Part shown: piece after piece, positions 8,548 to 17,006 of the stretch
Position numbering within the stretch: the first letter of the stretch is position 1
Layout: each line of letters starts with the position of its first letter
NCBI RefSeq assembly: GCF_014199335.1
Contig: NZ_JACIJI010000005.1
Location: 140,265-204,264, forward strand
DNA length: 64,000 nt
DNA from: Stakelama sediminis
GTDB taxonomy: Bacteria; Pseudomonadota; Alphaproteobacteria; Sphingomonadales; Sphingomonadaceae
Direction of reading: 5' to 3'
The notes under the pieces: generated by a model
What the model saw: only the letters and a program-made list of their open reading frames with translations
Told to the model about the DNA's origin: nothing
Databases searched by the model: none
Position numbers and translations under genes: made by a program

Positions 8548-10623
8548 CTAAAACCGGAATGCCGTTGCCTGCTGGCCGCGGTCTGTCAGTAGCCATGCGC
8601 CGTCGTTGAGCGCGCCTTTCAGCCCGTCGCACGCCTGCGCCATCGCCACCATCGGATCGACCGAGATCGGCGGCAGCGGCTTGCGCTTCAGGGTGCGGGA
8701 CAGGGCTTCGTCGCTGGGCGTCAGGACGCTGTGCGCATCGGCGGCGCGCAGCATTTTGACCGTCGCGGACAGGTCGCGCGCGGCGCGGCGCGCGACGGGG
8801 GAGAGGTGATTTAGCCCTTCCCGGTCGATGCGCCGGGCGAACAGCGCGACTTCATGCAGCCAGTAGCTGGTCAGGTCGAGCTGGTGGCGCAGCCGCCCAT
8901 GCTGTTGCGGCGCGCGGCCCCAGGGCACCAGCCGCAGGGGCGCGATGGCGTCGCGCAGCAGCGCCGCCTTTTCCTCAAAATCATGGATCGCCGCGGTCAG
9001 CACCAGCCGGTTGAATCTGCCGCCGGGAAAGGCCGCCTCCAGCGAGCGTTCGACCGCATCGAGCAGCTTGTTATATTGTTCGCGCGCATAGGCGTCAGTG
9101 CTGCGCGGCAGGACGACCGCGGCGACGATGATCCCCGCCAGCGCGCCGATCGCCGTTTCCTCCAGCCGTAACAGCATCAGCGCATCGGTAAACTCGCCGA
9201 TCGTCGAGAACAGCAATCCGACGACCACGGTGATAAAGAACGCCATCCAGGTATAGGACTGGGTAAAGGCATAGAAGATGCAGAAGATCGCCACCGGCAT
9301 CAGCACCAGCGCGGCAACTGGATTGCCGTTGAAGATCCAAGCCAGCACCATTGCCGCAACGATCCCGGCAAAGGTCCCCGCAGTGCGTTGCAGCGATTTG
9401 AACAGCGCCTGTCCGCGCGAATAGGTGCCGGTGAACATCACGAAGACGGTGATGACGGCCCAGTACCAGCGTTCCGGCGACAGCGCCGTGCCGCCCAATA
9501 TCGCAAGCAGGGTGGCGGCAGCCGACTGCACACCGGGGCGCAGCACCACCTCTTTCGGTTCCTCAGGGGGCGGGGTGACGGATTGCGCGGCGTCCAGATC
9601 GGGCGGCAGCTTCGCCGCTTCCTGCAGGTCGTTCAGCGCCTCCACCATCGGCCGCAGCAACCCATGGTCGGGCATCGGCCCTTTATGCAGCAACGCCTGG
9701 CCAAGCTGCGCGATGGCGGGTTTCAGGTCGATATCGCCGATCGATGCCAGATCGCGTTCCGCCTGAAGCGCCAGCCGTTCGGCCAGCGCCAGCACCTGCA
9801 ACAGCGCCTCGGCCAGCGGGCGATGCGCCAGCCTGCCGCCTTTCAGATTGTCGAGCTCGCCCTCGGCCACCGTGCCCGCCGTCATCACCCGGCGAAGTTG
9901 CGCCCGGATCGGGGAGCGGTCGCTGTCGGCATTCAGCGCGGCGATCATCCGTGCCATCTTTGCCAGCCGCATCCGCAGCGACATCGCCGCCCAGGCGAAC
10001 CGCCGCCAGGGCCGGTGCGGCACGACAAGCTGATGCACGATCAGCGCGCTTGCCGCGCCGATCACCACGCTTACCCATTGCCAGTGCAACTGCGCCGGGT
10101 CGGGGTGCAGGAAGGAGGCGAAGAAATAGCTGACATTGGCGGCCAGCGCAGCGGGTGCCCATTCCCGGCCATATTGCCGCAGATAGGCGGCTACCCCGAC
10201 CACCAATATGAAAACGCCATGGTTCAGCAGCGTCTGATGCAGCAACGCCGACAGCGTGAACATCAGGCCCGCCGAAAGCGCCAGCGCCGCCGTTTTGCGC
10301 AGCCGCAGCGCAAGCTGGTCGTCGCCGACCACGGCACAGGAAAAGACGGTGACCGGAAAACCGACCAGAAAGGAGAGGATCGGCTGTTTCGCGACGATCG
10401 CCACCGCGAAACAGAGCAGCAGCGTCAGAATGAAGGCGAACATCGCCCGCGTGCCGCGTGCGGTGCGCACCATACCCGGATCGGCACGCACCAGTGCGCG
10501 ACGCGCCGGTTTCGGCAGAGCGTTGACGGTAAGCGTGAGGAGCGTTGTCACGCGACGGAAACTTCCCGAAACCCAAAAGGTGCCGGGCAGCTTGTTCCAA
10601 AGCTGCCCCGCAGGCGGGACCAT
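8548..10623 (-). CDS. FUSC family membrane transporter (aromatic acid/fusaric acid exporter-like)
   Basis: A 691-residue protein with the duplicated FUSC plan: an N-terminal bundle of about five or six membrane spans (roughly residues 60-185), a long cytoplasmic linker with helical segments (190-365), a second membrane bundle (370-505, including RWYWAVITVFVMFTGTYSRG, the best conserved FUSC block) and a cytoplasmic C-terminal domain. Related proteins (AaeB, YccS, YhfK) export aromatic carboxylic acids. The gene is first of three in the same direction, followed by the decarboxylase and ATP-grasp genes, so it may export their product. The first 50 residues are basic and the true start could be a little downstream. 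Confidence 0.82.
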   Translation of the reverse strand: MVPPAGQLWNKLPGTFWVSGSFRRVTTLLTLTVNALPKPARRALVRADPGMVRTARGTRAMFAFILTLLLCFAVAIVAKQPILSFLVGFPVTVFSCAVVGDDQLALRLRKTAALALSAGLMFTLSALLHQTLLNHGVFILVVGVAAYLRQYGREWAPAALAANVSYFFASFLHPDPAQLHWQWVSVVIGAASALIVHQLVVPHRPWRRFAWAAMSLRMRLAKMARMIAALNADSDRSPIRAQLRRVMTAGTVAEGELDNLKGGRLAHRPLAEALLQVLALAERLALQAERDLASIGDIDLKPAIAQLGQALLHKGPMPDHGLLRPMVEALNDLQEAAKLPPDLDAAQSVTPPPEEPKEVVLRPGVQSAAATLLAILGGTALSPERWYWAVITVFVMFTGTYSRGQALFKSLQRTAGTFAGIVAAMVLAWIFNGNPVAALVLMPVAIFCIFYAFTQSYTWMAFFITVVVGLLFSTIGEFTDALMLLRLEETAIGALAGIIVAAVVLPRSTDAYAREQYNKLLDAVERSLEAAFPGGRFNRLVLTAAIHDFEEKAALLRDAIAPLRLVPWGRAPQQHGRLRHQLDLTSYWLHEVALFARRIDREGLNHLSPVARRAARDLSATVKMLRAADAHSVLTPSDEALSRTLKRKPLPPISVDPMVAMAQACDGLKGALNDGAWLLTDRGQQATAFRF

Positions 10624-10662
10624 AGCGGCCCGGTCCGCGCACGCAACAACGCCCTTTCTACT

Positions 10663-10688
10663 TAGGCCGTTTATGGGTTTACGGCCTA
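10663..10688. repeat. Perfect 8-bp inverted repeat, possible transcript end
   Basis: TAGGCCGT (10663-10670) and ACGGCCTA (10681-10688) flank a 10-base loop, and the outer GCCCTTT/AAAAGGGG pair extends the stem imperfectly. It lies between the start of the FUSC gene and the end of the small secreted protein gene. There is no clear T tract, so I call it an inverted repeat rather than a terminator. Confidence 0.4.
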
Positions 10689-10771
10689 GCGCAAAAGGGG
10701 CGCTTTACGGCACGCGAACCGGTCCCGACGGGCGGGGGTTCATCACCCGCCGGGTAAGGGGTCGATCCCGT

Positions 10772-11230
10772 CTATTTCAGGATCATTTCCTGCAACATGG
10801 TGGTGCCCATCACGCGGCGCATTTTCAGCCGGTCGTTGGATTCGGCCTCCAGCTTTTCGATGTTTTTCGACTGTTTGGCGTACCAGTCGATATAGGCCTT
10901 GCGCTGGGCCAGCGACTCTTCGGCATTGGGCACGTCCTTGTACATCACGACGAGATACAGGTCCGGCTCGCCGTCGCGCGGATGGGTGTTCTGCAACACC
11001 TTGTACCCGCTGATCCAGCCTTTGGATTTGGCGAATTCCTGATCCTTTTTCCAGGCATCGGCGAGCCATTGCATATAGGCATAGCTGCCGCCGTCGGTGA
11101 GTTCGATGCCGGTGACGTCCCAATACTGACCGGGATCGGCGGGGAAATCCTGCGCCAGCGCCGGGGCGGCGGACAGCAGGGCGATCGGCGCGGCGAACAG
11201 CATCGCACGCCGCAACAGGGCATGGGTCAT
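10772..11230 (-). CDS. Small secreted protein of unknown function
   Basis: A 152-residue protein from the ATG at 11230, preceded by GAGAGATG. A clear signal peptide (MTHALLRRAMLFAAPIALL to PALAQ, cleavage about residue 26) targets it to the periplasm. The mature part has a compact alpha/beta look with several Trp and Tyr residues (YWDVTGIELTDGGSYAYMQW, DLYLVVMYKDVPNAEESL) reminiscent of the ferredoxin-like dimeric alpha/beta barrel of NIPSNAP/EthD-type proteins. That likeness is only by eye. An upstream in-frame start at 11305 would bury the signal peptide, so I reject it. It stands alone between an inverted repeat and the HExxH gene. Confidence 0.65.
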   Translation of the reverse strand: MTHALLRRAMLFAAPIALLSAAPALAQDFPADPGQYWDVTGIELTDGGSYAYMQWLADAWKKDQEFAKSKGWISGYKVLQNTHPRDGEPDLYLVVMYKDVPNAEESLAQRKAYIDWYAKQSKNIEKLEAESNDRLKMRRVMGTTMLQEMILK

Positions 11231-11387
11231 GGCATCTCTCTCCACAAGGGGCACCGCGCGTCCATCACGCCGCGCGTCGGTGCCGACTGATCCGTGCCGT
11301 CGCATGGTTTGCGATCCCCCATCTGGCCGGCGGCGTGGATGCCTTCAGCCTCGCCAGATGGGTGCTGAAGTCAACGGAAATGGGGAG

Positions 11388-11852
11388 TTACCCCAAAGGG
11401 AAAGGCAGCAGCGCGTTGAGCGCGGCAAGCGGCGGCGCACCGGGAACAGGATGGCCCAGCCGCGCCATAAACGCATGGCGGACAAGCTCCGCCTGCTGCT
11501 CGATGCCATAGCGGTCGAACGGGCGTCCGGGTTCATGACGATAGGCGTAGCGGCAAAAGGGATGGCGCATCAGCGGCAGATACCAGCGCCCGCGCACCTG
11601 TGTCTGCCAGACATGCGTCATTTCGTGGACGAACAGCCCTTGCAGGTCCGGCGGCTCGGCGGCGAAGTCGTCGCGATACAGGTCGCCGCCGGGATGGAAA
11701 TGGATGCACCCCATCGGCGCCATGACGACATGGCGCGGCTGAAAGAACGCCCATTTCTGTTGCGCGATTTCCGCCCGGTCATAGTCGATGGCCGCGCCGA
11801 ACACGCTGCGTGCAAGCGCGATTTCTCCGGCGGTAAGGGGACGGCGGGACAT
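11388..11852 (-). CDS. HExxH putative metallopeptidase ('vgr related' family)
   Basis: A 154-residue protein without signal peptide. The key motif is LFVHEMTHVWQ near residue 85, an HExxH zinc signature followed by a Trp. The segment HFHPGGDLYRDDF precedes it, and the Tyr-rich GRWYLPLMRHPFCRYAYR follows, with IEQQAELVRHAF possibly supplying the third zinc ligand (Glu). Sphingomonad genomes carry this family under the name 'vgr related protein', but no function is established as far as I know. The start at 11852 (MSRRPLT) is chosen because an upstream extension would translate the repeat at 11911-11970. It is divergent from a CPBP protease gene. Confidence 0.7.
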   Translation of the reverse strand: MSRRPLTAGEIALARSVFGAAIDYDRAEIAQQKWAFFQPRHVVMAPMGCIHFHPGGDLYRDDFAAEPPDLQGLFVHEMTHVWQTQVRGRWYLPLMRHPFCRYAYRHEPGRPFDRYGIEQQAELVRHAFMARLGHPVPGAPPLAALNALLPFPLG

Positions 11853-11910
11853 GGCGGGGGATTGTGGCACCGGATAGCGGCGCGGGAAAGGGGCCTGACC
11901 ATCAACCGGA

Positions 11911-11970
11911 TCGTCACTGCGAGGAGCGTAGCGACGCGGCAGTCCGGATTGATCGGGATCGCAATGACGA
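11911..11970. repeat. Palindromic dispersed extragenic element, 60 bp
   Basis: The element begins TCGTCACTGCGA (11911-11922) and ends TCGCAATGACGA (11959-11970). The ends are inverted copies with one mismatch. The inside carries the pieces GAGCGTAGCGACGCGGCAG and TCCGGATTGATCGGGATC typical of the small extragenic palindromes of alphaproteobacteria. It lies between divergent genes. A shortened relative sits at 3591-3628. Confidence 0.65.
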
Positions 11971-12037
11971 TAGCAGTCGCAGTAGCGTGACCGTTCGAAG
12001 CTGCGTATGACGGCGGCAACAATTGTCGGGGGATCGC

Positions 12038-12937
12038 ATGGCAAGACTGGTGACATTGGGGGATGCGCGGGTGCTGGGCCCCGGAAAGCTGCGCTGGCTG
12101 CGTGCGCTGGGCTGGATGGTGCTGGTCGGCGCGCTGGTCATTTTCAGCTTCGGACTGATCGGCGGCGGCTTTATGGGCATAGCGGCCAGCCGCGCGGGCA
12201 TACCGCTGAAACTGCTCGACCCCAGTATCATCCTGCTCGCCACGATCCTTGCCGCGCTGGTGGCGACGTCGCTCTATGCAGCGCTGGTGCGCTGGGGAGA
12301 AAAGCGCGAGCCGGATGAACTGAAGCTGCGATTTCTGCCCGCCGAACTGCCGCTGGGGCTGCTGATCGGCGCAGCGATGCAGGCGGCGGCGGTCGGCCTG
12401 TTATGGCTGGGCGGCTGGGTGACGATCAGCGCGCAGCCCATTACCCATATCCTGACCGCGCTGGACGACACGGTGCAATCGGGGGTGATGGAAGAGGTGC
12501 TGTTCCGCCTCGTCATCCTGCGGCTGGTGTGGCGCGCGTTCGGCCCCGGCTGGGCGCTGGCGATCTCGGCGGCGTTTTTCGGCGCGGCGCACCTGTCCAA
12601 CCCCAATTCGAACTGGTTCGCCGCCGTCTGCATCGCGGTGGAGGCCGGTATCATGCTTGCCTCCTTCTACATCCTGACCGGGCGGATCTGGGTGTCGATG
12701 GGCGTTCATGCCGGGTGGAATTTCACGCAAGGCTGGATTTTCGGCGCGGCCGTATCGGGCACCGCGGGCTTTGCGGGCGGCCCGCTGACGACGCAGCCGG
12801 TGGCGGGCGCCGCGGCATGGCTGTCGGGCGGTGCGTTCGGTCCCGAAGCCTCGCTCGCCGGGTTGCTGGTCGGCACGGTGGTCGGCGTCGCCGTCCTCAA
12901 ACGCGCCTATGATCTGGGGCGGATGGGGAAGGGGTGA
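12038..12937 (+). CDS. CPBP family intramembrane metalloprotease
   Basis: A 299-residue membrane protein with about seven hydrophobic segments. CPBP motifs are EEVLFRLVILR (about 151-161), FFGAAHLSNPNSNW with the His near 184, and MGVHAGWNFTQG with His and Asn near 223. The Glu-Glu pair and Arg are intact, so the protein is probably active. The ATG at 12038 follows GGGGGA by a few bases; a TTG at 12023 is less likely. It differs from the CPBP protein at 5033 in length and flanks, so it is not a recent duplicate. Substrate unknown. Confidence 0.85.
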   Translation: MARLVTLGDARVLGPGKLRWLRALGWMVLVGALVIFSFGLIGGGFMGIAASRAGIPLKLLDPSIILLATILAALVATSLYAALVRWGEKREPDELKLRFLPAELPLGLLIGAAMQAAAVGLLWLGGWVTISAQPITHILTALDDTVQSGVMEEVLFRLVILRLVWRAFGPGWALAISAAFFGAAHLSNPNSNWFAAVCIAVEAGIMLASFYILTGRIWVSMGVHAGWNFTQGWIFGAAVSGTAGFAGGPLTTQPVAGAAAWLSGGAFGPEASLAGLLVGTVVGVAVLKRAYDLGRMGKG

Positions 12938-13049
12938 CGGCTGGATCGCGTGGACAAGCTCTGTCATGCCCATGATGGGCTTGGCCCTGTTTTGTGTGTA
13001 TGCAACCGTCCTTGCGGCAAAGAAAGCGGACTTTATGTTGTTCGTGTAG

Positions 13050-13440
13050 AACAACATGCGCGCAGCAATATTTACAGTATGGCACTTAAATATGAATCAT
13101 GATAAATATTATAATATATTTGTTCTGATGTGCGGGTTTTTTGTTCTAATTTATTCTATTAAAAGCGTACGTGCAGGACATATAACTAATGTTTTTATAG
13201 AAATTTATAGAGTTGAAAATCCCATATTTTTCTGGAGCATTATTTCGTTAAATTTATTCGCTTCTATAGGCATAATAATAATTTATTTACCCAGTATTAT
13301 AGCTTATTTACTGTAGTGTATTTATTGAATTTGCATATAATATACTGCATTCAGCTTACTATCGCACAAATCTGATTATGTTGTCCGACGCCGGCTATCT
13401 CGGCCAACCCGGCGAAGCCCGGTTTATGCTTATTTGAAAT
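13050..13440. other. AT-rich island
   Basis: About 390 bases with long A/T runs (for example AAATATTATAATATATTTG), against GC-rich sequence on both sides. It holds one small open frame (13092-13316). The contrast suggests imported DNA. No terminal repeats, target-site duplication or integrase are visible. Confidence 0.6.
13092..13316 (+). CDS. Small hypothetical membrane protein in AT-rich island
   Basis: A 74-residue frame (MNHDKYYN start) with two hydrophobic segments, about residues 8-20 (IFVLMCGFFVLIYSI) and 43-70 (FFWSIISLNLFASIGIIIIYL), separated by a short soluble loop. Codons are A/T-ending, unlike every neighbour, so it is probably acquired. I do not recognise a family. No good Shine-Dalgarno precedes either this ATG or the in-frame ATG at 13056. 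A two-span small protein next to a CPBP protease could be an immunity-like or peptide-toxin-related protein, but that is speculation. Confidence 0.4.
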   Translation: MNHDKYYNIFVLMCGFFVLIYSIKSVRAGHITNVFIEIYRVENPIFFWSIISLNLFASIGIIIIYLPSIIAYLL

Positions 13441-13471
13441 ATTCAGACCAATGGCATCGTGAAGATTCGTT

Positions 13472-13566
13472 TTGAACGTCAGTCGTCGCGGTCTTCTGGC
13501 CTTCGGAGCGGTCGGCATCGAGGCCGCTGCCCGTGTGCGGGCCGTTTTGCAATGCCGCGCCCGCTA
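13472..13566 (+). pseudogene. Possible gene remnant encoding a Tat-like signal sequence
   Basis: The frame starting TTG at 13472 reads NVSRRGLLAFGAVGIEAAA, close to a twin-arginine signal (S-R-R-x-L-L plus a hydrophobic run). After about 30 residues it runs into the antisense of the DUF4112 gene and loses protein character. It may be the stump of a deleted exported-protein gene beside the AT-rich island, or chance. Confidence 0.25.
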
Positions 13567-13998
13567 TTATCCCTCGATCGTCACGCTGGCCGGGTGGTGT
13601 TTGTCGAGATGTTTCCTGATGATCTTCACATTGCGGCTGTTGGAGCGGAAGAAGAAGTCGGGGATGGCGCCGACCCAGGGGATCATGCCGAACGCCCAGT
13701 CAAGCGCGACATTGCCGCCCATTCGCGTCATCTGCAGCTTCGACATGCCCAGATTGCGCGCTTCCCAGACCAGATAACCGCCGAGGATCGCGCCGATCGT
13801 CGTGCCGCCGAACGGCAGGATGTCGAGCACCACGTCCAGCCCGATGCGGCGTTTCAGCCCCGGCAACGGGATCGAACGTTCGAGAAGAAATTCCAGTGCC
13901 TCGACGCGTGCGCGCACAGACTGTGCGTCGGTGCCGAAGGGATTGGTGCGGCCCATTTTTTCGGCGGAACCGGGCGCCATTCGGATCGGTCTTGCCAT
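13567..13998 (-). CDS. DUF4112 domain protein
   Basis: A 143-residue protein whose start at 13998 (MARPIRMAPGS) lies 6 bases after the stop of the solute-binding protein gene, so the two are likely co-transcribed. Residues about 30-130 match DUF4112: RVEALEFLLERSIPLPG, then a Gly-rich hydrophobic segment (LPFGGTTIGAILGGYLV), and the signature DWAFGMIPWVGAIPDFFF followed by RSNSRNVKIIRKHL. Two hydrophobic segments suggest membrane association. The function of this family is not known. Confidence 0.8.
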   Translation of the reverse strand: MARPIRMAPGSAEKMGRTNPFGTDAQSVRARVEALEFLLERSIPLPGLKRRIGLDVVLDILPFGGTTIGAILGGYLVWEARNLGMSKLQMTRMGGNVALDWAFGMIPWVGAIPDFFFRSNSRNVKIIRKHLDKHHPASVTIEG

Positions 13999-14003
13999 AT
14001 CCC

Positions 14004-15527
14004 CTAATTGGGGAGGGTGCGCAGCTGATTCAATGGATGCCAGGCGCGGGCATTGGCCTGCCACTGGTCGAGCCGGTTGGCGACCAGCGACCAGCGCAGC
14101 GGGCTTGCGATGGGGATGAAGGCGGCATCGGCGGTCAGTGCGGCATCGGCTTCGGCAAGGCGTTGCGCGCGCGCATCGGCATTGGGCGCGTCGCGCGCGG
14201 CGTCGAGCAGCGTCTCGCTATCCGCACTGCACTGGACGCAGGCGGTGCGCAGATACCAGCGCGCGCTGTCGAACGGGGCCACCCGGTCGATCAGCCGCAG
14301 ATCGGCCTGCGCGCGCTCCTTCACCCGCATTACCGGCAGGCCGAGTGCATGGATGGCCGGGCCGATCCGCGCCCAGAGCAGGTTGCCGCCCGGATCGTCG
14401 GGCAGCGCCACCCGGATCGGCATCACGCCGGGCAGGGTATCGGCGCTGCCGTTGCGCGCCTTGTCGCCCAGCGCATGTTTCCATGCCGCCACCCGCCGTC
14501 GCGCGGTGGTCAGGCGATCGTCGGCGGACAGGCCCTGCCAGTCGGGCGTGGCGGGGCCGGCGGCGGAATCGAGCTGATCGGGCAGGATCGTCGTGCGCGC
14601 ATGCCAGGTGCTGGTGAATGCGCCGAGAATGGCGTCGCGGTCGAGCGCCATGGCAATCGCCGCGCGGTTCTTCGCATCCGCCAGAAAGCCGGTGCGATTG
14701 ACCACGGCGAGGCCGAACAGCCCCTGTGCGGGATCGGTCTTGATGCTGTTTTTCGCGACCCCGCTCAGCTCCAGCGTCGGCCAGTCACGGAAGGTGCCGC
14801 CCAGCACCAGATCGCTGGTGCCGTCGGCAAAACGCGCAATCGCCAGCGACGCGCGCTCGCCGATCAGGCGGACATCCTGCCGCTTGTCGGGCGGGGCGGC
14901 GTTCACACTGTCGTCGGTGCCGTCCTCATCCGCACTGTCCGCCGGGCTGACGGGGCGCAGCAGCACGCCCGGCCCCTTGCTGTTATCGACGATACGGAAA
15001 GGACCCGTACCGTTCAGGCCGCCGGGACGGAACGCCGCCATTTCGGGCTGGGCCAGCAGTTGCAGCAGGCCGGGACGCGGTTGCGACAATTCGACTTCGA
15101 GCACCTGCGGCGTCATCGCCACCACCTGATCGACGGCATGGAGGAATGGCGCCATCGGGTTTTTGGAACCGGGTGCGGCGGCACGGCTGAGCGTCCGTGC
15201 AACCGCTTCCGCATCGACGGGTTTGCCGCCGGGCCATGCCGCGTCATTATCCAGGCGGAAGATATAGCTGGTGCCGTCGTCGATCACGATCCAGCGTTCG
15301 GCCAGCGCCGGTTCGACCTGCCCGTTGCCGTCGAACCGCACCAGCCCCTGTGCGGTAGCACCCATCAGCACGCGCGAGGGAAAATCCATGCGCCCCTTGT
15401 TCGGATCGGCCGGTGTCGCCGGGCCGCCGATGGCGCTGACCACCACCTGCCGCTCGTCGCTCGCGCTGCCGCAGCCGGACAGGGCCAGCGTGGCGGCGAT
15501 CAGCAGGGCAGTGGCGATACGCTTCAT
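14004..15527 (-). CDS. ABC-type solute-binding lipoprotein (SBP family 5, peptide/nickel type)
   Basis: A 507-residue predicted lipoprotein; the ATG at 15527 follows GGGGAAA. The lipobox LALSGC puts the lipidated Cys near residue 19. The fold is that of family 5 extracellular binding proteins: VLMGATAQGLVRFDGNGQVEPALAERWIV is the typical opening, then FRLDNDAAWPGGKPVDAEAVARTL, GTGPFRIV, and later NRAAIAMALDRDAIL. No permease or ATPase gene is adjacent, so it is an orphan binding protein or feeds a transporter encoded elsewhere. It has a second, shorter partner gene (DUF4112) right after it. Confidence 0.8.
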   Translation of the reverse strand: MKRIATALLIAATLALSGCGSASDERQVVVSAIGGPATPADPNKGRMDFPSRVLMGATAQGLVRFDGNGQVEPALAERWIVIDDGTSYIFRLDNDAAWPGGKPVDAEAVARTLSRAAAPGSKNPMAPFLHAVDQVVAMTPQVLEVELSQPRPGLLQLLAQPEMAAFRPGGLNGTGPFRIVDNSKGPGVLLRPVSPADSADEDGTDDSVNAAPPDKRQDVRLIGERASLAIARFADGTSDLVLGGTFRDWPTLELSGVAKNSIKTDPAQGLFGLAVVNRTGFLADAKNRAAIAMALDRDAILGAFTSTWHARTTILPDQLDSAAGPATPDWQGLSADDRLTTARRRVAAWKHALGDKARNGSADTLPGVMPIRVALPDDPGGNLLWARIGPAIHALGLPVMRVKERAQADLRLIDRVAPFDSARWYLRTACVQCSADSETLLDAARDAPNADARAQRLAEADAALTADAAFIPIASPLRWSLVANRLDQWQANARAWHPLNQLRTLPN

Positions 15528-15776
15528 GGGGTTTCCCCGGATCACAGGATCCGATGCCGTCTATGATGCGCGACCGCGACTGCCAAGCCCTCCTTTTGGG
15601 AGTGGCGGCACGTTGCGGGCCGGGTGTTGCAAACGCGCCGCGCCTGTGCGCGGGATGATCGGATGGAGCGGCTAGGGTCATGACCCTAGAGACATTGTGC
15701 GCCGACCGTTCTATGGGCCGCCCATGGAACAGACTGTGTGGCATCGGGGATGCGCTGAAACAGCGACGGTGTTGCG

Positions 15777-16955
15777 ATGACCGGCACGGAAGCCGATGCC
15801 ATCATTCTGGGTGCGGGCGCCGCCGGGCTGATGTGCGCGGCACAGGCGGGGCTGCGCGGGCGGCGCGTGCTGTTGCTCGAACGCGCCGGGCGGCCGGGGA
15901 AGAAAATCCTGATTTCGGGGGGCGGGCGGTGCAATTTCACCAACATTGATACCGCGCCCGACCGCTATATTTCCGCCAACCCGCATTTCGCCAAGTCGGC
16001 GCTGAGCCGCTATACGCCGCAGGACTTTCTGGCGCTGGTGGAGGATCGCGGCATCGCCTGGCACGAAAAGACGCTGGGGCAGCTCTTTTGCGACGGATCG
16101 GCGCGGCAGATTGTCGATATGCTGGTCGATGGGGTAGTGCAGACCGGCGGGACGATCCGCTGCGATCAGCAGATTGCGGGCGTCGATCATGCCGATGGCC
16201 GCTTTCGCGTCACGACGCAGGACGGCAGTTTTGAAGCGCCCGCGCTGGTCATCGCCACCGGGGGACCGTCGATCCCCAAAATGGGCGCGACCGGCTTTGC
16301 CTATGATCTGGCGCGGCAATTCGGGTTGAAGGTGGTGGAGCCGCGCCCGGCGCTGGTGCCGCTGACGCTGGGCGGTGAGGATGTGCTGTTCCGCGAGCTT
16401 TCGGGCGTTGCCACCGAGATTGTCGCGCGCACCGGCAAGACGGCGTTTCGGGAGGCCGGGCTGTTCACCCATCGCGGGCTGTCGGGTCCCGCGATCCTGC
16501 AAATCTCTTCCTATTGGCGGCATGGCGAGGCGGTGGCGGTGGATTTCCTGCCCGACCGCGCGCCCGGCTGGCTGGTGGATGCAAAGCGCAGTACCCCGCG
16601 TGCGACGATGCGTTCGCTGCTGAAGGATGCGCTGCCCGACCGGCTCGCCGTGACGCTGGCCGAGCGGCTGGCGCTGGAGGGCGAGCTTGCCAATCTGCCC
16701 GATGCGCGGCTGAACGCGGCGGCGGCGCAGCTTTCCGGCTGGCGCTTCATCCCCAACGGTACGGAGGGCTTCGCCAAGGCGGAGGTGACGGCGGGCGGAA
16801 TCAGCACCGCGGAACTTTCTTCGAAAACAATGGAAGCCAAACGCGTTCCGGGGCTGTATGGGATCGGCGAAGCGATCGATGTGACGGGCTGGCTGGGCGG
16901 ATATAATTTCCAATGGGCCTGGGCCAGCGGCTGGGCTGCCGCCCGATCGATCTGA
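15777..16955 (+). CDS. FAD-dependent flavoprotein, YhiN/HI0933 (BaiN-like) family
   Basis: A 392-residue flavoprotein. The N-terminus has the dinucleotide-binding GAGAAGLMCAAQAG, then the family hallmark GKKILISGGGRCNFTN (about 42-57). The second nucleotide motif VIATGGPSIPKMGATG lies near 160. The C-terminus closes with the FAD-contact segment GLYGIGEAIDVTGWLGGYNFQWAWASG. Length matches the family. Members are soluble oxidoreductases of poorly defined substrate, and the bile-acid name BaiN is historical. It reads in the same direction as the helicase gene, about 50 bases apart, so the pair may be co-transcribed. Confidence 0.88.
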   Translation: MTGTEADAIILGAGAAGLMCAAQAGLRGRRVLLLERAGRPGKKILISGGGRCNFTNIDTAPDRYISANPHFAKSALSRYTPQDFLALVEDRGIAWHEKTLGQLFCDGSARQIVDMLVDGVVQTGGTIRCDQQIAGVDHADGRFRVTTQDGSFEAPALVIATGGPSIPKMGATGFAYDLARQFGLKVVEPRPALVPLTLGGEDVLFRELSGVATEIVARTGKTAFREAGLFTHRGLSGPAILQISSYWRHGEAVAVDFLPDRAPGWLVDAKRSTPRATMRSLLKDALPDRLAVTLAERLALEGELANLPDARLNAAAAQLSGWRFIPNGTEGFAKAEVTAGGISTAELSSKTMEAKRVPGLYGIGEAIDVTGWLGGYNFQWAWASGWAAARSI

Positions 16956-17006
16956 TTTCCCCCTGGTTTCGGGCGCGGTTGCCCGGACGTGATGATTGCG
17001 AGTTTC

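Noticed and set aside
5691..10665. Plus-strand frames of 425 to 463 residues opposite the decarboxylase cassette
   Set aside because: They are products of high GC in the third codon position of minus-strand genes. No domain is seen and no ribosome-binding site precedes them.
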